Origin: Candidatus Nanohalarchaeota archaeon
GTDB lineage: Archaea; EX4484-52; B79-G9
DNA: 22,357 bases
Direction of reading: 5' to 3'
Assembly: GCA_017610525.1 (NCBI GenBank)
Contig: JAFCBW010000001.1
Span: forward strand, 1-22,357
Shown: one piece after another, positions 6,993 to 13,605 of the stretch
How positions within the stretch are numbered: the stretch's first letter is position 1
How the letters are laid out: each line of letters opens with the position of its first letter
The notes under the pieces: generated by a model
Told to the model about the DNA's origin: nothing
What the model saw: only the letters and a program-made list of their open reading frames with translations
Database searches by the model: none
Position numbers and translations under genes: made by a program

Positions 6993-7011
6993 TTAACCAT
7001 TCAACTTATGA

Positions 7012-7128
7012 CTCTGGCGGTCATAGCGGAGAGGAAACACCCGATCTCATTCCGAACTCGGAAGTTAAGCTCCCCAGCGACTTGAGTTGTACTGTCTTTC
7101 GACGGGAACCTCATGACGCTGCCAGACT
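7012..7128 (+). rRNA. 5S ribosomal RNA
   Basis: A 5S rRNA of about 117 nt. The terminal helix pairs TCTGGCGG (7013-7020) with CTGCCAGA (7119-7126). The conserved loop region around 7041-7072 contains CCGATCTCATTCCGAACTCG followed by GAAGTTAAGC. The gene stands alone with its own TATA box between two tRNA genes, with no 16S or 23S gene in the window. It is therefore unlinked from the rRNA operon here, as in several archaeal lineages. The exact ends are estimated from the helix. Confidence 0.95.
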
Positions 7129-7210
7129 CTTATATTCACTCACTAACAACTTACATATTCTCTAAAAAAAAACCCACTATATCAACCATTAAGAGAAAAA
7201 AGATACAAGC

Positions 7211-7319
7211 GCCCCTGTAGTGTAGTTGGCCTATCATCGTGGACTGTCACTCCGCGGACTCGGGTTCAAAAAATGCGCAAAAACTCAGTGCGCATCTGAA
7301 AATCCCGACGGGGGCGCCA
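7211..7319 (+). tRNA. tRNA-Asp (anticodon GTC) with a T-loop intron
   Basis: The acceptor stem pairs GCCCCTG (7211-7217) with CGGGGGC (7309-7315), followed by discriminator G and an encoded CCA (7317-7319). The anticodon stem is GTGGA (7239-7243) with TCCGC (7251-7255), with GTC at 7246-7248. The T-stem is TCGGG (7260-7264) with CCCGA (7304-7308). The T-loop TTCAAA is followed by 32 extra bases before its last T. Removal of 7271-7302 restores a normal TTCAAAT loop. This sits 82 bp after the 5S gene. Confidence 0.95.
7271..7302 (+). other. 32-nt tRNA intron at position 59/60 of tRNA-Asp
   Basis: The splice motif is a complete bulge-helix-bulge. The T-stem is the outer helix. Exon TTCA (7265-7268) pairs with intron TGAA (7297-7300) as the four-base central helix. 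The bulges are exactly three bases (7269-7271 and 7301-7303). The inner helix is ATGCGC (7273-7278) with GCGCAT (7290-7295). Cutting after the second bulge base on each side gives these ends. Confidence 0.9.
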
Positions 7320-7365
7320 CAACCCACTAATTCTAAAAACACCACTACATAAAGACAAAACAAAC

Positions 7366-7375
7366 ACATATAAAG
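7366..7375 (+). promoter_or_regulatory. TATA box for the winged-helix/nucleotidyltransferase gene
   Basis: ACATATAAAG lies about 58 bp upstream of the ATG at 7429 and predicts a leader of about 30 nt. That leader contains GGAG at 7415-7418. Confidence 0.45.
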
Positions 7376-7428
7376 CTTAAAATAGCATATCATCTTCTTC
7401 TAAAAAGAGAAAAAGGAGTAGATATAAA

Positions 7429-8019
7429 ATGCTTGTAGACATAGTGCTTGGCTCGAAATCCGCATTCAGGATACTTTCAGTACTCACAAAAGATCCTAGC
7501 CACGGATACACAAAAGAGGAAATAAAAAAAGCAACGAAACTCGGTGGAAATTCAATATTTCGGACAATGAACATCCTTGAAAAGAACAACATAATAACAG
7601 GGCAGAAATCCGGCAGAAAAACCCACTACAAGATAAATCTCTGCAACGAATACACTCACTTCATCACAGGAATATGCCAAAAAGAAAGAGACGATTTAAA
7701 CAATATAGACCATCAAACAGCAACAATATTGAGGGAATATATCCGGCAACTCAGCGACGCTGTTGACATTGACTCAATCTACATATTCGGGTCAACAGTA
7801 AAACACAACGAAAACAAGAACTCAGACCTTGACATTGCCCTCATATTCAAAAGCGAGCCAGACAATGATTGCATGATAAGAATAAAAGACATCACAAGAA
7901 AAATCGAAACCAGATTCAAAAAGGACATAGACGAACACATATTCAAAAAGGACGACTTCGCAAAGATGAACATACCATACGCTGAAGCCGTACATCGTGA
8001 CGGCATCCGCCTGATATAA
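7429..8019 (+). CDS. Winged-helix domain fused to a MNT-type nucleotidyltransferase domain
   Basis: A 196-residue two-domain protein. Residues about 1-80 resemble a winged-helix DNA-binding domain: SAFRILSVLTKDPSHGYTKE, then a recognition-helix-like NSIFRTMNILEKNNII and the basic wing SGRKTHYKI. Residues about 113-196 are a minimal nucleotidyltransferase of the polymerase-beta superfamily. It has GS at 121-122 and the metal-binding DLD at 133-135 with the family's spacing, and further acidic residues around 169. Such proteins are usually annotated as antitoxin-like or regulatory nucleotidyltransferases, but no HEPN toxin partner lies next to it. It is convergent with the metallopeptidase gene, 3 bp apart. 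The target of either domain is unknown. Confidence 0.85.
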   Translation: MLVDIVLGSKSAFRILSVLTKDPSHGYTKEEIKKATKLGGNSIFRTMNILEKNNIITGQKSGRKTHYKINLCNEYTHFITGICQKERDDLNNIDHQTATILREYIRQLSDAVDIDSIYIFGSTVKHNENKNSDLDIALIFKSEPDNDCMIRIKDITRKIETRFKKDIDEHIFKKDDFAKMNIPYAEAVHRDGIRLI

Positions 8020-8022
8020 CCA

Positions 8023-8418
8023 TTACCGCTTCAGAACAAAAACCCTATACAACTTCTCAACAGACCTCCTGTCTATCTTCTTGCCAAAGCATGAATGAGG
8101 AACCAGAGCACCGGAAAACGTCTTTGGAATATGCATCAGTTCATGTATCAGTGTCCTATCCTGATCATCTGCAGACTGCCTATCAAAACGCTCAGACAGA
8201 ACCTCAAGAATATAATGCGCATCCACTCCAAGCGCTTTTTGCCATATCCTCGGAAGCGACCAGATACGCGCATAAGCCCTCGCTTTCGACTTATACGAGC
8301 GCATGCAGATAACATTTTGGGCCGTGATATGATTTAATTCAAGCACATCAATAATCCCATTGACACGCATCTGGATATCAGAAGCAGACTCAAAATCCAT
8401 AGACAAAAACCACTTCAT
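8023..8418 (-). CDS. Predicted zinc metallopeptidase (COG4900-like)
   Basis: A 131-residue protein with a zincin motif HELMH at residues 92-96, followed by IPKTFSGALVPHSC. The third metal ligand is likely His108. This arrangement is characteristic of small archaeal putative metallopeptidases. The protein has no signal peptide or membrane helix, so it is probably cytosolic. I chose ATG 8418 because it overlaps the rbcL stop as ATGA. A TTG at 8427 in frame would add three residues. The overlap indicates translational coupling with rbcL. No substrate is known. Whether it processes RuBisCO, or merely shares an operon with it, cannot be told from sequence. Confidence 0.85.
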   Translation of the reverse strand: MKWFLSMDFESASDIQMRVNGIIDVLELNHITAQNVICMRSYKSKARAYARIWSLPRIWQKALGVDAHYILEVLSERFDRQSADDQDRTLIHELMHIPKTFSGALVPHSCFGKKIDRRSVEKLYRVFVLKR

Positions 8419-9671
8419 TTGCCCCAATACGACAATGCTTCCCTCAACTCATCACCGCCCGGTCGCCTAAAAGCAACCGCCTCCACAGCTTGCCTGATAG
8501 CCATTGCACCGGCTTCTGTACCTTTAGGATGCCCGTGACAGCCACCGCCAAACTGCATCACAATATCAGAACCCATATACTTCATAACTCCCGGAACGTG
8601 GCCCGGGTGTAGGCCTCCAGAAGCCACAGGCAAAACAGGATTCTTGCCATACCAGTTTTGGCAGAGAACATCACGCTTATCATCTTCCTTTACAATCTTT
8701 GCAGTGATACCCTCCTGGATAGACAATACCTCCTTGCCAGAACCGTGCATCTTTCCGATGATTGCGCCAATATGCAACTGGTCAACACCGATAAGCCGGC
8801 TGATTTTTGCGATAGTAAGCATAGAGATTCCATGTTCCGGACTCCTCGTAAGCGCCCCATGCATAGCGCGATGGGCATGAATCACAAGCCCGAGATTAGC
8901 ATTCCTAAGCGTCTGGAGAGCAGAGAATCCCGCAGTAAGTATATCTATCATCACATACTCACCTCCATGCGCTTTTACAAACTTCGCGCGCCTGAGCATC
9001 TCACCAGTCTCAGCTGTAACATTAGGCATATAAATCTTCTTTTCACCGGTCTTAACCTCTGCCTTGTCTCTTGCCTTCAGAGTAAGCCTTATGCGCTCAT
9101 CAAACTTATTGAACGAAAGCGAAGTCAGGTTCTCATCATCCTTAACAACATCAAGACCACCGACCCACGCACTATACGCAACATTCGCATGCCCCAAAGA
9201 ATCAAGACCCACCTTCGGCTTGATAATAGTACCGACAAGCGGTCTCTTGCTTATGCCAGTCACCTTCCGCACCCCTTTTATCCCGAACGCAGGACCGGGA
9301 TTCGCCGCAACAATCTTTTTCGGAAAAGATACATCAAGAAGCTTAAGTGACTTAAGGGCATTCATCCCGAATATATTGCCGGCAATGCTCGAAAGAATCT
9401 GCGGAATATTTCCCTCCTCAAAAAGCTCAGAAGTATAAGCGATCTTGACAACCCCCCTGCGCTTATCAATATCATAGACATGCGGCTTAAGCTTATCCAT
9501 TATGCGCGAAGACATAGTACAGACCTCAGTCCACGTCCCGATAGACGACTCAGCAGCGATATGCTCACATGCCCTCTCAATAGAAACACCATTAGGCACA
9601 ATCCGATACTTGGCAACAAGATCAGACGGCTTCGGCCTATACTTCAAATCAACATATTCATATTTAGTCAT
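8415..9671 (-). CDS. rbcL: Ribulose-1,5-bisphosphate carboxylase, form III type
   Basis: A 418-residue archaeal RuBisCO large subunit that converts RuBP, CO2 and water to two 3-phosphoglycerates. In archaea it usually acts in AMP/nucleoside salvage. The active-site set is complete: E41 and TW (46-47), N99, KPK (151-153), carbamylated-lysine motif DVVKDDE (K177, D179, E180), HR (267-268), H300, loop-6 GK (K307), SGG (351-353) and FGGG (374-377). It is therefore probably active and not a RuBisCO-like protein. Loop 6 reads GKMHGSGKE, with His where GKLEG or GKMEG is usual. The mRNA probably has a short leader with GGGTGATG before the ATG. AMP phosphorylase and ribose-1,5-bisphosphate isomerase genes are not in the window. 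Confidence 0.96.
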   Translation of the reverse strand: MTKYEYVDLKYRPKPSDLVAKYRIVPNGVSIERACEHIAAESSIGTWTEVCTMSSRIMDKLKPHVYDIDKRRGVVKIAYTSELFEEGNIPQILSSIAGNIFGMNALKSLKLLDVSFPKKIVAANPGPAFGIKGVRKVTGISKRPLVGTIIKPKVGLDSLGHANVAYSAWVGGLDVVKDDENLTSLSFNKFDERIRLTLKARDKAEVKTGEKKIYMPNVTAETGEMLRRAKFVKAHGGEYVMIDILTAGFSALQTLRNANLGLVIHAHRAMHGALTRSPEHGISMLTIAKISRLIGVDQLHIGAIIGKMHGSGKEVLSIQEGITAKIVKEDDKRDVLCQNWYGKNPVLPVASGGLHPGHVPGVMKYMGSDIVMQFGGGCHGHPKGTEAGAMAIRQAVEAVAFRRPGGDELREALSYWGK

Positions 9672-9713
9672 ACAACATCACCCATAATAATCAATACAGA
9701 ATATTTACTCATC

Positions 9714-9725
9714 CCTGTATATATT
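9714..9725 (-). promoter_or_regulatory. TATA box for rbcL
   Basis: Read leftward, AATATATACAGG is placed about 45-50 bp upstream of the rbcL ATG at 9671. It would give a leader of about 20 nt containing the GGGTGATG ribosome binding site. It lies in the 81-bp gap after the YbjQ gene, so rbcL can be transcribed independently of that gene. Confidence 0.5.
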
Positions 9726-9752
9726 ATTTTGGACATATTCCACAAAAAAAAC

Positions 9753-10067
9753 TCACTTCAGCTTAACAGCAGTCCCATACACCAAAAGCTCAGCAGCAGA
9801 TGCCATAATCTGCGACGTCTGGAACCGCACATTCACAACTGCATCAGCCCCTAGTTTCTGCGCATCCTCAACCATCCTCTTCTCAGCCTCAATCCTCGCC
9901 TCAGTAAGCATCTCAGTATACTCCTTCAACTCACCGCCGACAAGCTGCCGAAGCCCTGCAATAATATCCTTTCCAAACCACTTGGCCCTTATTGTATTTC
10001 CCTTCACAAGCCCAAGAGTCTCAGCTATCTCCTTACCCTGCACAAAATCCGTCGTCACAACAATCAT
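9753..10067 (-). CDS. YbjQ/UPF0145 family protein
   Basis: A 104-residue protein of the YbjQ (UPF0145) family. It starts MIVVTTDFVQGKEIAETLGL, has the characteristic GNTIRAK and LGADAVVNVRFQTS motifs, and ends in a short beta-strand (AELLVYGTAVKLK). The family forms small pentameric dodecin-like or heavy-metal-binding-fold assemblies and has no firmly established function. It is cytosolic. The start lies 18 bp downstream of the small membrane protein gene, with a GGTG-like site before the ATG, suggesting a two-gene unit. rbcL follows 81 bp later. Confidence 0.9.
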   Translation of the reverse strand: MIVVTTDFVQGKEIAETLGLVKGNTIRAKWFGKDIIAGLRQLVGGELKEYTEMLTEARIEAEKRMVEDAQKLGADAVVNVRFQTSQIMASAAELLVYGTAVKLK

Positions 10068-10085
10068 CTAAAACACCTCTTCTCT

Positions 10086-10313
10086 TCATTCCTTCAAACT
10101 CTTCCCCTCTGCCTTCGAATCCTTCATTCTCTCAAAAACAAGCTGCACAAGAACAATCACAAGCCCGGATGACATTACAAAGAGACCAACCTTGACAGCA
10201 GCAGGCATATCAGCATCAATAAACCCGATAGCAAAATGATAAAGAGGATAAGCTAAAAGAATCACAACACCAGTGCAAAAAAGCACAATACCGACATTCT
10301 TGACCTTGTCCAT
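10086..10313 (-). CDS. Small two-helix membrane protein of unknown function
   Basis: A 75-residue protein starting MDKVKNVGIVLFCTGVVILL, with two predicted membrane helices (about residues 7-26 and 40-60) and a charged C-terminal tail rich in Lys and Glu. I chose ATG 10313 because GGAGGGG lies just upstream. The frame remains open to 10373, but that extension contains the ribosome binding site and the likely promoter (TTTTTATTG, about 10353-10360 on this strand). I recognise no family. It is divergent from rdgB and 18 bp upstream of the YbjQ gene. Confidence 0.65.
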   Translation of the reverse strand: MDKVKNVGIVLFCTGVVILLAYPLYHFAIGFIDADMPAAVKVGLFVMSSGLVIVLVQLVFERMKDSKAEGKSLKE

Positions 10314-10372
10314 AACAACCCCTCCAACAATAATTATAGTGCATTCTGAACAATAAAAATCTCCAACCTTCA

Positions 10373-10382
10373 TTTTAAATAT
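10373..10382 (+). promoter_or_regulatory. TATA box for the rdgB-purA-fumarase operon
   Basis: TTTTAAATAT is centred 26 bp upstream of the rdgB ATG at 10404. This predicts a leaderless mRNA for the first gene of the operon. Confidence 0.55.
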
Positions 10383-10403
10383 TTCCCTGTATTACTAATT
10401 ACC

Positions 10404-10970
10404 ATGAGACTCTACTTTGCGACAGGAAACAAAAACAAGCTAGTGGAATTCCAAAATTTTCTGGACCCGCAGGGCATTGACATAGAACATCTCAACATCA
10501 GCTACCCGGAAATAAGATCAGACAACATTGCAAAAATTGCAGCATCCGGCGCAAAATATGTATGCACCAAAGCAAAAAGACCCGTAATAGTAGAAGATTC
10601 AGGACTATTCATAAATTCATTAAACAGCTTCCCCGGCACATACACCAAATGGGTCCACCAAAAAATAGGACACAACGGCATCTTCCGCCTCCTTGAAGGC
10701 AAAGACCGCAAAGCAGAATTCAGGACATGCATAGGACTATGCAAACCAGATGAAAAACCTTTGACTTTTAGCGGCAGAGTTGCAGGCACAATCACCCGGG
10801 AAGAGAAAGGCACAAAAGGATGGGGTCACGACCCTATATTCATACCAGTTGGACACGACAAGACATGGGCAGAAGACCCAAAACTAAAAGCAGCAGAATC
10901 CCACAGGATCAATGCCATAAAAAAATTCATGGAATGGCTAAAAGAAAACGACCAATATCTAAAGGAGTGA
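10404..10970 (+). CDS. rdgB: dITP/XTP pyrophosphatase (HAM1/RdgB family)
   Basis: A 188-residue NTPase that hydrolyses non-canonical purine triphosphates (ITP, dITP, XTP) to monophosphates and so keeps deaminated bases out of nucleic acids. The motifs are in family order: ATGNKNK at the N-terminus, VEDSGLFI, FPGTYTKWV, GWGHDPIFIP and SHR near the C-terminus. The length is typical. It is the first gene of a four-gene operon. Its stop is closely followed by purA, and IMP, the product of ITP cleavage, is the substrate of PurA. The gene is probably translated from a leaderless mRNA. Confidence 0.95.
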   Translation: MRLYFATGNKNKLVEFQNFLDPQGIDIEHLNISYPEIRSDNIAKIAASGAKYVCTKAKRPVIVEDSGLFINSLNSFPGTYTKWVHQKIGHNGIFRLLEGKDRKAEFRTCIGLCKPDEKPLTFSGRVAGTITREEKGTKGWGHDPIFIPVGHDKTWAEDPKLKAAESHRINAIKKFMEWLKENDQYLKE

Positions 10971-10975
10971 TGCAG

Positions 10976-12241
10976 ATGAGCGCAAAAATAATCATTGGAA
11001 CACAATTCGGGGACGAGGGAAAAGGAAAGATTATAGACTGCCTTGCAGAAGATTCAGACATAATCGCCCGCTTCCAGGGCGGCAACAATGCAGGCCACAC
11101 ACTGGTCGTAGGAGACGAAACATTCAAACTGCATCTCATCCCCTCAGGCGTCCTCCATGAAAACAAGACAATAGTAATTGGTAACGGTGTCGTGGTCGAC
11201 GTAAAGATACTAAACACAGAAATTGAATCCATTGAAAAAAGAGGACACAAAATAGGAAACCTGAAAATCGCAGGCAATGCCCATGCCATCATGCCCTGGC
11301 ACAAAGCTATTGATAACCACGAGGAGAAACTGCGCACAAAAAAAATAGGCACCACCGGCCGCGGTATAGGCCCGGCATACATGTTCAAGGCCGGCCGCAC
11401 AAATGCGATAAGAATGTATGACTTCAAAGACGAGAAAAGGCTCGCAAAAATAATTACAGAAACCCTGGAAAAAAACAAGGACTACTTCAGGCGCATCAAC
11501 TACACATGCACTGAGGCAGACCTCATCCGGGAATACACAGCAATCGCAAAAAAAATAAAACACTACATCTGCGACACATCCATCTTACTGAACAAAGCCC
11601 TTGACAACAACAAAAAAGTCCTGTTTGAAGGCGCACAAGGCACATTTCTAGACATAGACCACGGCACATTCCCGTTCGTCACATCCTCAAACACAATATC
11701 CGGTGCAGCCTGCGCAGGCGCAGGAATCGGCCCAAGACGAATAACAGAAGTTCTCGGGGTCGTAAAAGCATACACAACCCGCGTGGGAGAAGGCCCTTTC
11801 GCAACAGAGCAGGAAAACAGGACAGGCGAAAGACTAAGAAAAGAAGGCCATGAAATCGGCACAACCACAGGCAGGCCGCGGCGCTGCGGCTGGCTGGACC
11901 TTGTGATGCTGAACTACGCAAAAAACCTCAACAGCCTGACAGGCATCGTAATCACAAAACTGGACGTCCTCTCAGGTCTTGACACAATAAAAGTATGCAC
12001 CACCTACAGGACAGGCAAAAACGAAACCGGAACATATCCCCTGGACCTCACAGACCTGAAAGAAGCAAAGCCAGTCTATGAAGAGCTTCCCGGCTGGACA
12101 GAAGACATAACCGAAGTAAAGAACTACGAACAACTGCCGCAAAACGCAAAAGATTACCTGAAATTCATATCAGAAAGACTAGAACTCCCGATAAAAATCG
12201 TCTCCGTAGGCCCGAAAAGATCCCAGACAATAATGATGTGA
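10976..12241 (+). CDS. purA: Adenylosuccinate synthetase
   Basis: A 421-residue PurA, which joins IMP and aspartate with GTP to form adenylosuccinate, the first committed step to AMP. The motifs are the GTP-binding loop QFGDEGKGK at the N-terminus, GGNNAGHT, TTGRGIGPAY, GTFPFVTSSNT and the C-terminal base-binding LDVLSGLD. The length equals the full bacterial/eukaryotic form, not the shorter archaeal type. The start is set by GGAG at 10963-10966, about nine bases before ATG 10976. An ATG at 10970 overlapping the rdgB stop is too close to that site. The gene ends ATGATGTGA, and the fumarase alpha frame begins at the overlapping GTG. Confidence 0.96.
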   Translation: MSAKIIIGTQFGDEGKGKIIDCLAEDSDIIARFQGGNNAGHTLVVGDETFKLHLIPSGVLHENKTIVIGNGVVVDVKILNTEIESIEKRGHKIGNLKIAGNAHAIMPWHKAIDNHEEKLRTKKIGTTGRGIGPAYMFKAGRTNAIRMYDFKDEKRLAKIITETLEKNKDYFRRINYTCTEADLIREYTAIAKKIKHYICDTSILLNKALDNNKKVLFEGAQGTFLDIDHGTFPFVTSSNTISGAACAGAGIGPRRITEVLGVVKAYTTRVGEGPFATEQENRTGERLRKEGHEIGTTTGRPRRCGWLDLVMLNYAKNLNSLTGIVITKLDVLSGLDTIKVCTTYRTGKNETGTYPLDLTDLKEAKPVYEELPGWTEDITEVKNYEQLPQNAKDYLKFISERLELPIKIVSVGPKRSQTIMM

Positions 12242-13083
12242 GAGATTACATGCCTCCCGAAAAAAACACAATCCCATCCACAGAAACAATAGCCTGCCTA
12301 TACACAAGATGCGCAACAGAACTCCCAAGCGACGTATGCGAAAAACTGCGCGAATCCCTAAAAAAAGAAGAAAGCGACACAGCAAAATACATCCTCAAAA
12401 CAATCATTGAAAACATAGATTTAGCGAAAAAAGAATCAAAGCCAATATGCCAGGACACAGGCACCCCCATATTCTACATCAACTGCGACAACACACAACA
12501 TCTGGAAAGCATAAAAAAGCACATAGAAACCGCAACAAAACAGGCAACAGAGAAAATCCCCCTGAGGCCAAACGCAGTTGACCCAATAACAGGCACAAAC
12601 ACAGGAAACAAGCCAATAATCCACATTGAGCAGTCAGACATATTCAAGATAGACTTACTCATGAAAGGCGGCGGCTCAGAAAACATCTCTGCAATCTACA
12701 CACTGCCGGACACAAAACTAAACGCAAACAGGGACATAGAAGGCATCAAAAGATGCGTACTAGACGCAGTCTTCCACGCACAAGGCAAAGGCTGCCCTCC
12801 ATACATCATAGGAATTGCCATCGGGGGGAACATAGAACAAGTGGCGCACTTATCAAAAAAACAACTCCTGAGAAACCTCAACGACAGAAGCAAAGACGAA
12901 CAGCTAAACAAACTGGAAACAGAACTATTAGAGGCCATCAACAGACTAAAAATCGGACCCATGGGCCTGGGCGGAAAAACAACAGCACTAAGCGTAAAGA
13001 TAGCCAAAACCCACAGGCACCCTGCATCATACTTCATAGGCATATCATTCAGCTGCTGGGCATTAAGGAGGCAGTCCCTATGA
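12238..13083 (+). CDS. Class I fumarate hydratase, alpha subunit (N-terminal domain)
   Basis: A 281-residue protein, or 277 if translation starts at ATG 12250. It is the iron-sulfur half of a two-subunit class I fumarase, which interconverts fumarate and malate. The three cysteines expected to hold the [4Fe-4S] cluster are visible in CQDTGTP, GKGCPP and FSCWALRR. GGGSENISAIYTL and GPMGLGGKTTALSVKI are family motifs. The GTG start at 12238 overlaps the purA stop as GTGA, which suggests coupling. The related L(+)-tartrate dehydratase alpha subunit cannot be fully excluded, but the purA context favours fumarase. The stop overlaps the beta-subunit start. Confidence 0.92.
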   Translation: MRDYMPPEKNTIPSTETIACLYTRCATELPSDVCEKLRESLKKEESDTAKYILKTIIENIDLAKKESKPICQDTGTPIFYINCDNTQHLESIKKHIETATKQATEKIPLRPNAVDPITGTNTGNKPIIHIEQSDIFKIDLLMKGGGSENISAIYTLPDTKLNANRDIEGIKRCVLDAVFHAQGKGCPPYIIGIAIGGNIEQVAHLSKKQLLRNLNDRSKDEQLNKLETELLEAINRLKIGPMGLGGKTTALSVKIAKTHRHPASYFIGISFSCWALRRQSL

Positions 13084-13592
13084 TAGACTTCACAAAACTA
13101 AACGTGGGAGACAGGATACAACTAAGCGCAACAATATTCACAGCAAGAGACAAAGCCCACCTCTACTTACTCAACAACAACTTCGACAAGATAAAAGACT
13201 CAATAATCTACCACTGCGGCCCGATAATCAAAGACAATAAAGTCATCGCCGCAGGCCCCACCACAAGCTCAAGACTGAACCCATACACTCCAGAACTCAT
13301 AGAAAAATACAACATAAAAGCAATCATAGGAAAAGGCGGCATGGACAATTCTGTCCTCAGCGCCCTGAAAGGAAAAGCTATCTACGCATCAGCCGTAGGC
13401 GGCGCAGCACTGGTCTACGCCAAAAACATGACCGTAAAAAAACAACACATGCCGGAATTTGGCATGCCCGAAGCAATATGGGAACTTGACGTAAAAGATA
13501 CCCCCCTGATAGTCACAATGGACTCAAAAGGAAACAGCCTCTATGATGACATTCTACAGAACTCAAAAAACATTTTGGAATCACTAATATAG
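13080..13592 (+). CDS. Class I fumarate hydratase, beta subunit (C-terminal domain)
   Basis: A 170-residue partner of the preceding subunit, corresponding to the C-terminal swivel domain of single-chain class I fumarases. It has the substrate-binding motif GPTTSSRLNPYTPEL, then IGKGGMDNSVLSALKGKAIY and the VGGAALVYAKN region. The start ATG 13080 overlaps the alpha stop as ATGA and is preceded by GGAGG, so the two chains are probably made in equal amounts. The frame is open further upstream, but that part overlaps the alpha gene and is not conserved-looking. The gene ends the operon. The trxB-like gene converges on it 13 bp later. Confidence 0.93.
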   Translation: MIDFTKLNVGDRIQLSATIFTARDKAHLYLLNNNFDKIKDSIIYHCGPIIKDNKVIAAGPTTSSRLNPYTPELIEKYNIKAIIGKGGMDNSVLSALKGKAIYASAVGGAALVYAKNMTVKKQHMPEFGMPEAIWELDVKDTPLIVTMDSKGNSLYDDILQNSKNILESLI

Positions 13593-13605
13593 AATTATCG
13601 CATAG

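Noticed and set aside
8658..9350. A 230-codon open frame on the + strand opposite rbcL
   Set aside because: It runs wholly antisense to a clearly conserved RuBisCO gene, has no recognisable domain, and is explained by the A+C-rich composition of the + strand.
10820..10975. N-terminal extension of purA
   Set aside because: It overlaps rdgB out of frame, and the PurA homology begins right after ATG 10976 with MSAKIIIGTQFGDEGKGK.
10927..11478. A 183-codon leftward frame opposite purA
   Set aside because: It is the antisense of strongly conserved PurA motifs and has a low-complexity, hydrophobic composition without a promoter or ribosome binding site.
12753..13079. Upstream extension of the fumarase beta frame
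   Set aside because: This part overlaps the alpha-subunit gene in another frame and is basic and unlike any fumarase. The ATG at 13080 with GGAGG upstream gives a protein of normal beta-subunit length.
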